From contig JANXVP010000441.1 of NCBI GenBank assembly GCA_025351615.1, positions 1 to 13,072 of the forward strand: a DNA stretch of 13,072 bases, given 5' to 3'. The stretch is from Ramlibacter sp. GTDB lineage: Bacteria; Pseudomonadota; Gammaproteobacteria; Burkholderiales; Burkholderiaceae_C. The position numbers and the translations under genes are program-made. Shown piece by piece: positions 7,766 through 13,072 of the stretch (the first letter of the stretch is position 1; each line of letters opens with the position of its first letter). Below the pieces are notes generated by a model that was not told the origin of the DNA, ran no database searches, and saw only the letters and a list, made by a program, of their open reading frames with translations.

Positions 7766-9364
7766 ATGGACAACTTCTCCCGGACCCAGAGCACCCGCAA
7801 GACGGTGATTCCCACGCGTGGCGGAGTCGTCGCGGCGCAGCACCGGCGCGCGGCCGAGGTCGGAGCGGCCGTGCTGGAAGCCGGTGGCGACGCCGTGGAT
7901 GCGGCGGTCGCCACCTCGTTCGCCATCGGCGTCGTCGAACCCTGGATGAGCGGCGTCGCCGGTGGCGGCGCGATGACGATCTGGCGGGCCGCCGAAGGCA
8001 AGGCCTACACCGTCAACTACGGGATGCGCTCGCCGGGCGCGCTGGATCCGGCCGATTACCCGCTGGCACGGGGCGGCGGGCAGAAAGTCGATCTCTTCAC
8101 CTGGGCCGCGGTCGAGGGTGACCGCAACGTGCAGGGCGCAACGGCGATCGCGGTGCCCGGTGTGGTCGCGGGCATGGACCTCGCGCACGGCCGCTACGGC
8201 CGCCTGCCTTGGAAAGACCTGCTGCAACCGGCAGTCGGCCTGGCGCAGCAGGGCCTGCTGGTGGACTGGTTCTCGTCCCTGCTCACGACGTCGTGTGCGC
8301 GCTCGCTCGCGGTGGACCCGGATGCGGCCCGGATGTTCCTGGACGATGGCCGGTGGCCTATCGTGGGCGGCTGGACCTCGGTCTGCGATCGCCACCTGGA
8401 CCAGACCGCGCTGGCCGCGACGCTGGCCCGCATCGCCGAGGGCGGCGCTCGCGAGTTCTACCAGGGCGACGTGGCGCACATGCTGGTGAAGGACGTGCAA
8501 GCCAAGGGTGGCTGCCTGTCCGAAGCCGACCTGCGCGCCTATCGGGCAGAGATCGCGCCCGCGTTGGCGATCCCGTACCGCGGCGGCCAGGTGTACGCCG
8601 CTCCGGGACTCACCGCCGGCCCCACGTTCAAGCAATGCATCGAGTTGCTCTCCGACAGCCTGGCGCCGGGCGCGAACGGTCCCGATGCCCGCAGCTACGT
8701 GGCGTATGCCAAGGCGCTCGACGCCGGCTACCGGTCGCGGCTGTCGAACCTCGGCGACGCCGAAGCGCCAGGCGCCCCCTCGTGCACGACGCATTTCTGC
8801 GTGGTCGATCGCGAGGGCAACATGTGCGCCGTGACGCAGACGCTGCTGTCGGTGTTCGGCTCGCGGGTGGTGTCGCCATCGACCGGGGTGCTGATGAACA
8901 ACGGGATCATGTGGTTCGACCCCGAGCCCGGCAAACCCAACTCGCTGGCGCCCGGCAAGCGCTGCCTGATGAACGTCTGCCCGGTGGTCGGCGAGACCGC
9001 TGCCGGGGCGCGCTTCGCGCTCGGCGCTTCGGGTGGCCGCAAGATCATGGGCGCGGTGCTGCAGCTCACGTCGTTCCTGATGGACCATGGGTTGACGCTG
9101 GAGCAGGCCTTCCACTGCCAGCGCATCGACATGAGCGGCGGCCCCGAGGTCACTGCCGACAGCACGCTGCCGGCCGACGTGATCGAGGCACTGCAGAAAG
9201 TCTTCAAGACGGTTCGCGCCAAGCGCACCTTCTTCCCCTACTCGTTCGCCTGTCCGTCCGGCGTGATGCGCGCCGACGGGATGAACATGGGCTGCACCGA
9301 GATCATGTCGCCGCTAGGCGACGCGGTGGTGCAAGCATCTGTTTTCCCGGAAGGCCCGCGATGA
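7766..9364 (+). CDS. Gamma-glutamyltranspeptidase-family Ntn-hydrolase, cytoplasmic type (GGT/HpxW-like)
   Basis: A 532-residue protein with the GGT fold, in which a precursor cuts itself before a catalytic Thr. The probable nucleophile is Thr341 in SCTTHFCVVDREGN, matching the TTH motif of E. coli Ggt, giving chains of about 340 and 192 residues. The large-chain core is clear: GGVVAAQHRRAAEVGAAVL, GGDAVDAAVAT, VAGGGAMTIW, and Arg88 in NYGMRSPGAL at the glutamate-carboxylate Arg position. The small chain has MNNGIMWFDP, a variant of the usual LNNQMDDF, and GASGGRKIMG at the oxyanion glycines. Unlike secreted Ggt it has no signal peptide and starts MDNFSRTQSTRKT, so it should act in the cytoplasm. 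HpxW oxamate amidohydrolase is a known leaderless member of similar size. It begins right after the previous stop and overlaps the next gene by 4 bases. The substrate is inferred only as an amide or gamma-glutamyl compound. Confidence 0.92.
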   Translation: MDNFSRTQSTRKTVIPTRGGVVAAQHRRAAEVGAAVLEAGGDAVDAAVATSFAIGVVEPWMSGVAGGGAMTIWRAAEGKAYTVNYGMRSPGALDPADYPLARGGGQKVDLFTWAAVEGDRNVQGATAIAVPGVVAGMDLAHGRYGRLPWKDLLQPAVGLAQQGLLVDWFSSLLTTSCARSLAVDPDAARMFLDDGRWPIVGGWTSVCDRHLDQTALAATLARIAEGGAREFYQGDVAHMLVKDVQAKGGCLSEADLRAYRAEIAPALAIPYRGGQVYAAPGLTAGPTFKQCIELLSDSLAPGANGPDARSYVAYAKALDAGYRSRLSNLGDAEAPGAPSCTTHFCVVDREGNMCAVTQTLLSVFGSRVVSPSTGVLMNNGIMWFDPEPGKPNSLAPGKRCLMNVCPVVGETAAGARFALGASGGRKIMGAVLQLTSFLMDHGLTLEQAFHCQRIDMSGGPEVTADSTLPADVIEALQKVFKTVRAKRTFFPYSFACPSGVMRADGMNMGCTEIMSPLGDAVVQASVFPEGPR

Positions 9365-10347
9365 ACTCCCCCTCGACCCGGCGCCTGGTGCTGGCGGCCG
9401 TCCTCTGCCTGGCGGGCCTTCCCGCAATCAGCTTCGCGCAAGGCGCGAAGCCCTTCCCCGACCACCCGATCCGGGTGGTGGTGCCGTCGCCGCCGGGGGG
9501 CCCGCCCGACCTGATCGTTCGCATGCTGACGCCCAGGCTCAGCGCCGCGCTCGGCCAGCCGGTCGTTCCCGACAACCGCGCTGGCGCTGGGGGGATGGTG
9601 GGCACGGCCTACGTCGCCAAGGCGCCGCCGGACGGCTACACCTGGCTGTTCACGACCGCCTCGCATGTCAGCATTCCGGCCTTCACGCCCAGCGTGCCCT
9701 ACGACGCCGTCAAGGACTTCACGCATGTGACCCTGGCGGCGCAGAACTTCGGCCAGGTGCTGGTGGTGAATCCGAAACTGCCCGTCAGGACGGTGCAGGA
9801 ACTGATCGCGCTGGCGAAGGCCCAGCCAGGCAAGCTCACCTACGCCTCCGCCGGCCTCGGCACCGCCAGCCACATTCCGGCAGAACTGCTGAAGACGCAG
9901 GCCGGCATCGACATCCTCGGCGTGCAATACAAAGGCGTGGCGCAGGTGTTGACCGACCTGATCGGCGGGCACGTCGACATGTTCTTCGTCGGCACGCAAC
10001 TGGCGCTGCCGCTGGTGCAGAGCGGTCAGCTGCGCGCCATCGCAGTCACCGGCAGCAAGCGCTGGAAAGGCATGCCCGACGTGCCGACGATGCAGCAGGC
10101 CGGCTTGAAGGACTTCAACGTGATCAACTGGTTCGGCCTCTGGTTGCCGGCCGGGACACCGAAAGACATCGTTTTGCGCATTCACGACGAAACCGTCAAG
10201 GCGCTGCACGACCCCGAGTTGCGCCAGCAGTTCGACACCCTCGGGCTGGAGCCGGTCGGCTCGTCGCCGGAAGAATTCGCGAAGTACGTCGCCAGGGAAG
10301 CCGCGGTCAACCTGGAGATCGCGAAAAAGATCGACGCGCCGAAGTAA
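9361..10347 (+). CDS. Bug/TctC-family periplasmic solute-binding protein
   Basis: A 328-residue secreted receptor of the tripartite tricarboxylate transporter binding-protein family (Bug), which captures carboxylates, amides and similar small molecules. A signal peptide is visible: basic TRR, a hydrophobic core, and a cleavage site after Ala26 (SFA-QGA). The mature protein starts FPDHPIRVVVPSPPGG, the family's first ligand loop. It continues with PVVPDNRAGAGGMVGTAYVAKAPPDGYT, then YASAGLGTASHIPAELLK and VQYKGVAQVLTDLIGG, all standard Bug motifs. The ATG shares bases with the preceding stop (ATGA at 9361-9364), and a GGAAGG at 9349-9354 gives a good ribosome binding site, so it is the last gene of the operon. 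An upstream in-frame extension is only a shadow over the GGT-like gene. No TctA/TctB membrane genes are adjacent, as usual for orphan Bug proteins. It probably binds the substrate of the enzymes encoded just before it. Confidence 0.95.
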   Translation: MNSPSTRRLVLAAVLCLAGLPAISFAQGAKPFPDHPIRVVVPSPPGGPPDLIVRMLTPRLSAALGQPVVPDNRAGAGGMVGTAYVAKAPPDGYTWLFTTASHVSIPAFTPSVPYDAVKDFTHVTLAAQNFGQVLVVNPKLPVRTVQELIALAKAQPGKLTYASAGLGTASHIPAELLKTQAGIDILGVQYKGVAQVLTDLIGGHVDMFFVGTQLALPLVQSGQLRAIAVTGSKRWKGMPDVPTMQQAGLKDFNVINWFGLWLPAGTPKDIVLRIHDETVKALHDPELRQQFDTLGLEPVGSSPEEFAKYVAREAAVNLEIAKKIDAPK

Positions 10348-10356
10348 GGCGGTGCG

Positions 10357-10392
10357 TTCGGGGGCCCCGTTGCGCTGGCAGCGGGCGCCGAA
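10357..10392 (+). terminator. Hairpin between convergent stop codons, possible bidirectional terminator
   Basis: The 46-base gap between the Bug stop and the glcF stop is almost filled by a hairpin. The inner stem is CCCGTTGC (10366-10373) with GCAGCGGG (10378-10385), 8 pairs including one G-U, around a GCTG loop. After a 4/2 internal loop the outer stem TTCGG (10357-10361) pairs with CCGAA (10388-10392). There is no run of T after it on either strand, so it is not a classical intrinsic terminator, but its place between convergent operons suggests it limits read-through in both directions. Identified by eye. Confidence 0.5.
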
Positions 10393-10393
10393 A

Positions 10394-11632
10394 TCAGCCC
10401 GCGCTGGGCGCCTGCATCGCCTCGTCGAGCACCTCGACCCAGTGCCGCACCGGCGTCGCCGTGCCGCTTTGCAGATGCGTGATGCAGCCGACGTTGGCCG
10501 AAATGATCGCCTGCGGCCGCAGCTCGCCAAGATGACCGAGCTTGCGGTCGCGCAATTGCCCCGCGATCTGCGGGTGCAGGACCGAATAAGTGCCCGCCGA
10601 CCCGCAGCACAGGTGCGACTCGGCCGGCGCGACACTGACGGTGAAGCCCAGCTCGCGCAGATGGCGCTCGACGCCGCCGCGCAGCTGCTGGCCATGTTGC
10701 AGGGTGCACGGCGGATGAAAGGCCAGCATGCCGGCAGCTGGATTCACCTTGCCGCGCAGGGCCTGGACGATGTCGGGCAACAGCTCGCTCAGGTCGCGCG
10801 TCAACCCGGCGATACGCGCAGCTTTTTCGGCATACATCGCGTCATGCTGCAGGTGGTGTCCGTACTCGCGCACGGTGACGCCGCAGCCGGAGGCATTCAT
10901 CACGATCGCCTCCACCTCGCCGCGCTCGACGAAAGGCCACCACGCATCGACGTTGGCACGCATGTGGTCGAGCCCGCCCTGCTGGTCGTTCAGGTGGAAC
11001 TTCACGCCGCCGCAACAGCCGGCTGCAGGCGCGACCAGCGTCTGGATGCCGACGGCGTCGAGCACGCGCGCCGTTGCCGTATTGACGTTCGGCATCATGG
11101 AAGGCTGGACGCAGCCGGCCAGCATCAGCACCTTGCGCGCATGCTCGCGGGTCGGCCAGCGGCCCGCATCGCGTGGCGGCGGAACCTTGTCCTTGAGCGC
11201 CGCCGGCAGCAGCGGCCGCAGCGCCTGGCCCAGCTTCATCGCGGGGCCGAACAGCGGTGAGGTCAGTCCCTCCTTCAGGGCCCAGCGCAAGGCCCGCGGG
11301 CCGGCTCCGCGATTGACCTTTTTTTCCATGATGCCACGGCCGATGTCGACCAGGGCGCCGTACTGCACGCCGCTCGGGCAGGTGGTTTCGCAGTTGCGGC
11401 AGGTCAGACATCGGTCCAGATGCAGCTGCGTTTTTTGCGTGGGCTGGCCGCCTTCCAGCATCTGCTTGATCAGGTAGATGCGGCCGCGCGGACCGTCGAG
11501 TTCGTCGCCGAGCAGCTGGTAGGTCGGGCAGGTGGCGGTGCAGAAACCGCAGTGGACGCACTTGCGCAGAATGGCCTCGGCCTTCTCGCCTTCGGGCGTG
11601 CCCTTGAATTCAGGTGAAAGATTGGTTTGCAT
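10394..11632 (-). CDS. glcF: Glycolate oxidase iron-sulfur subunit GlcF
   Basis: A 412-residue iron-sulfur protein, the electron-transferring subunit of the glycolate oxidase complex that converts glycolate to glyoxylate and passes electrons to the respiratory chain. Two [4Fe-4S] ferredoxin motifs are intact: C25-x2-C28-x2-C31-x3-CP (CVHCGFCTATCP) and C75-x2-C78-x2-C81-x3-CP (CLTCRNCETTCP). Two cysteine-rich CCG domains follow, marked by PAAGCCGGVKFH in the middle of the protein and by FHPPCTLQHGQ with HLCCGSAGTYSVLHP near the C-terminus. The length is that of standard GlcF. The ATG at 11632 lies 3 bases after the stop of glcE, so the two are one transcript in the order glcE-glcF; no clear ribosome binding site is seen, suggesting coupling. 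The usual partner glcD is not in the window. Confidence 0.96.
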   Translation of the reverse strand: MQTNLSPEFKGTPEGEKAEAILRKCVHCGFCTATCPTYQLLGDELDGPRGRIYLIKQMLEGGQPTQKTQLHLDRCLTCRNCETTCPSGVQYGALVDIGRGIMEKKVNRGAGPRALRWALKEGLTSPLFGPAMKLGQALRPLLPAALKDKVPPPRDAGRWPTREHARKVLMLAGCVQPSMMPNVNTATARVLDAVGIQTLVAPAAGCCGGVKFHLNDQQGGLDHMRANVDAWWPFVERGEVEAIVMNASGCGVTVREYGHHLQHDAMYAEKAARIAGLTRDLSELLPDIVQALRGKVNPAAGMLAFHPPCTLQHGQQLRGGVERHLRELGFTVSVAPAESHLCCGSAGTYSVLHPQIAGQLRDRKLGHLGELRPQAIISANVGCITHLQSGTATPVRHWVEVLDEAMQAPSAG

Positions 11633-11635
11633 GGG

Positions 11636-12730
11636 CTAGAAATCGGAATCCATCCGGCCGCGGTTGAAGATCCCAACCGGGTCGAACTGGCGCTTCAGCT
11701 CGCGCTGGATCCGGTGCAGCACCGGGTCCCGGGGGGCGAAGCGGGATGTCGTCGTGTCTTGCGGATTCGCGGCAACGAACAGCGTGGCATGGCCGCCGCA
11801 GGCTTTCGCCGTCTGCCGCAACCGTTCCCCCTGCCCGGGCTCGGCCCGCACCCAGCGCTGGCCGCCATGCCATTCGACCAGGGGCGGCTCCGGCAGCTCC
11901 AGCACCGGCGCAGTCTGCGGCACGCAAAGGCGCCAGAGGTCGCGACCCCCCCGCTCGCCGAACCACGGCAATTGCTGCTCGCGGCACAGTGTCCAGTCGC
12001 GCGCCGCCTGCGCGTTGTCCTGGCGCTCACCGCCGAGGGTGCGGCAGGCCGTCTCGACCGCCGCAATGGCGCCGCGCAGCCGCAGATAGAGCGTGCCGAC
12101 GCCCGCGTCTTCCACCCAGCAACTGGCGTTGAGCGGCAAGGGCTGGCCGCCCCAGAGGTTCAACTGCGCAAGCGCAGCCGCCTGCGGCAGCGCGAACTTC
12201 AGCGTCGCCTCGGCCGGCGCCAGCGGCAGCACCTTCAGGCTGACCTCCACGATCAGGCCGAGCGTGCCAAGCGCGCCCACCATCAAACGCGACAGGTCGT
12301 AACCGGCGACGTTCTTCATCACCTGGCCGCCGAACGTCAGCAGGTCGCTGCGGCCGTTGACCAGCGTCAGGCCGAGCACGTAGTCTCGCAGCGACCCGAC
12401 GCTGGCGCGGGCCGGACCGGACAATCCCGCGGCCACCATGCCACCGACCGTCGCGCCATCGCCGAAGTGCGGGGGCTCGAACGGCAGGCACTGGCCTTGA
12501 CCAGCCAGCAACGCCTCGAGTTCAGCCAGCGGAGTGCCTGCGCGCACGGTCACCACCAGCTCGCTCGGCTCGTAGCTGGTGACGCCGGTGAACGTGCGTG
12601 TGTCGAGCACATCGCCTTGCGGCGGCTCACCGTAGAAGTCCTTGGTACCGCCACCTCGGATGCGCAGCGGGGCCCCCGTGGCCGCTGCCGCGCGGGCGCG
12701 CTCGATGAATGATTCGACGGCGGGATCCAT
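11636..12730 (-). CDS. glcE: Glycolate oxidase FAD-binding subunit GlcE
   Basis: A 364-residue flavoprotein of the PCMH/FAD-linked oxidase type, the second flavin subunit of glycolate oxidase. FAD-binding features are the N-terminal PLRIRGGGTKDFYG loop (about residues 20-34), then FGDGATVGGMVAAGLSGPAR with GSLRDYVLG near residue 110, and VMKNVAGYDLSRLMVGALGTLG near residue 140, all conserved in GlcE. The C-terminus GIFNRGRMDSDF matches the closing 'DP.giFN.GR' of the family. Compared with GlcD it lacks the long C-terminal part, as GlcE should. The ATG at 12730 has no recognisable ribosome binding site. A TAACAT (minus strand, 12742-12737) would put transcription start at or next to the ATG, so the mRNA may be leaderless; this is weak evidence because no -35 is visible. 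The gene is divergent from a Bug gene. Confidence 0.95.
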   Translation of the reverse strand: MDPAVESFIERARAAAATGAPLRIRGGGTKDFYGEPPQGDVLDTRTFTGVTSYEPSELVVTVRAGTPLAELEALLAGQGQCLPFEPPHFGDGATVGGMVAAGLSGPARASVGSLRDYVLGLTLVNGRSDLLTFGGQVMKNVAGYDLSRLMVGALGTLGLIVEVSLKVLPLAPAEATLKFALPQAAALAQLNLWGGQPLPLNASCWVEDAGVGTLYLRLRGAIAAVETACRTLGGERQDNAQAARDWTLCREQQLPWFGERGGRDLWRLCVPQTAPVLELPEPPLVEWHGGQRWVRAEPGQGERLRQTAKACGGHATLFVAANPQDTTTSRFAPRDPVLHRIQRELKRQFDPVGIFNRGRMDSDF

Positions 12731-12866
12731 GCGTTGATGTTAAAGCGCCGCCGTGCCGGGCCGAGTCAGCGCATTGAATTCTTTTGGCGCCGCTCTCGAA
12801 GGCCAATCACGCCCGCCTCGCTGCTACCATGCTCTGCCGCCTCGGAGTCGGCCGGGAGACCACAGA
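12731..12866. promoter_or_regulatory. Divergent intergenic region between glcE and a Bug gene
   Basis: This 136-base gap must hold the promoters for glcEF (minus) and the Bug gene (plus). On the minus strand only a -10-like TAACAT at 12742-12737 is visible. On the plus strand the most A/T-rich patch is TTGAATTCTTTT at 12774-12785, but no -10 at the right spacing follows it. I see no clear operator palindrome and no open frame of note. A GGGAG at 12854-12858 is the ribosome binding site of the Bug gene. Confidence 0.3.
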
Positions 12867-13072
12867 ATGAAGAGCGCCCTGCACCAGTTCCTGCTTGCCG
12901 TCGCGCTGCTCTGCCTGCCCCCGTGGGCAGTGTCCCAGCCGTTCCCGAGCGGCCCGATCAGCGTCGTCGTGCCGCTCGCGCCCGGTGATGCAGCGGACAC
13001 ATCCGCGCGCCTCATGGCCGATGAGCTCTCGAGGCAGTTGAACACGACGGTGGTCGTCTTCAATCGCCCGGG
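12867..13072 (+). CDS. Bug/TctC-family periplasmic solute-binding protein, 3' end outside window
   Basis: The frame from ATG 12867 is open to the window end, giving 68 residues. It starts with a signal peptide, MKSALHQFLLAVALLCLPPW, with likely cleavage after AVS, near Gln24. The mature start PFPSGPISVVVPLAPGDAAD followed by TSARLMADELSRQLN and VVVFNRPG is the standard N-terminal pattern of Bug receptors ('fP..pIr.VvpfppGg..D..aR.la..l...lgq.vvVeNrpG'). The ligand loop reads APGDAAD where most relatives have PPGG..D, a small variation. A good ribosome binding site, GGGAG, lies 8 bases before the start. It is divergent from glcEF and may be unrelated to it, or may supply a small hydroxy acid such as glycolate; that is speculation. 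It is a separate gene from the Bug protein at 9361-10347, with a different signal sequence. Confidence 0.88.
   Translation, partial: MKSALHQFLLAVALLCLPPWAVSQPFPSGPISVVVPLAPGDAADTSARLMADELSRQLNTTVVVFNRP

Noticed and set aside
6176..9115. Very long minus-strand open frame (about 979 codons)
   Set aside because: It lies antisense to three well-supported genes (oxidoreductase, deacetylase-like, GGT-like). Its translation is rich in Arg, His, Gly and Ala with no recognisable domain, the usual antisense shadow in high-GC DNA.
8209..9360. In-frame upstream extension of the Bug gene overlapping the GGT-like gene
   Set aside because: The Bug protein has a clear signal peptide starting at the ATG 9361 with a good ribosome binding site; the extension would bury the signal peptide and is a frame shadow of the GGT-like gene.
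9238..10695. 485-codon minus-strand open frame across the Bug gene and the end of glcF
   Set aside because: Antisense to the Bug coding region and in the wrong frame for glcF; composition is low-complexity Arg/Ala/Gly-rich and no family is recognisable.
1..13072. tRNA or rRNA genes, CRISPR repeats, insertion sequences, prophage genes
   Set aside because: I looked for regularly spaced repeats, transposase motifs, tRNA-like arms and rRNA landmarks and saw none; almost all of the sequence is accounted for by protein genes.

Overview
The window is dense, high-GC coding DNA with typical bacterial gene packing. Taken together it points to a betaproteobacterium of the order Burkholderiales, probably Comamonadaceae-like. 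The main clues are two orphan Bug/TctC-type periplasmic binding proteins, lplT next to alr, a glcE-glcF pair, and strong G/C at third codon positions. The order-level call rests on gene content and remembered family resemblance, not on a database search.

Layout. 1-685: the 3' two thirds of a ketopantoate reductase-family gene, cut by the window edge. 699-1610: an EamA/DMT transporter. 1612-1880: a broken relE-type toxin gene with one missing base and no antitoxin. 1888-2985 (minus): alanine racemase. 3114-10347 (plus): seven genes in one direction with gaps of at most 15 bases, three of them zero or overlapping. In order they are an LplT-like transporter, a second EamA transporter, a thioredoxin-type glutathione peroxidase, a Gfo/Idh/MocA oxidoreductase, a NodB-fold deacetylase/amidohydrolase, a gamma-glutamyltranspeptidase-fold amidohydrolase without a signal peptide, and a secreted Bug solute receptor. 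10357-10392: a hairpin between convergent stop codons. 10394-12730 (minus): glcE and glcF, two of the three glycolate oxidase subunits, without glcD. 12867-end: the start of a second Bug receptor, divergent from glcE.

How the genes may work together. The last four genes of the plus-strand run (5798-10347) look like a small catabolic module. The Bug protein would bind a solute in the periplasm, and three cytoplasmic enzymes would process it. The two hydrolase folds (NodB-fold and GGT-fold) are the folds of PuuE allantoinase and HpxW oxamate amidohydrolase, so a ureide, oxamate or other amide substrate is a reasonable guess, but it is inference. Housekeeping functions (alr for the cell wall, lplT for phospholipid recycling, gpx for peroxide defence) lie beside this accessory module. 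I found no RNA genes, insertion sequences, CRISPR arrays or prophage genes. The most unusual items are the relE remnant, the two-hydrolase module with its oxidoreductase lacking the usual catalytic Asp, and the glcD-less glcEF pair.
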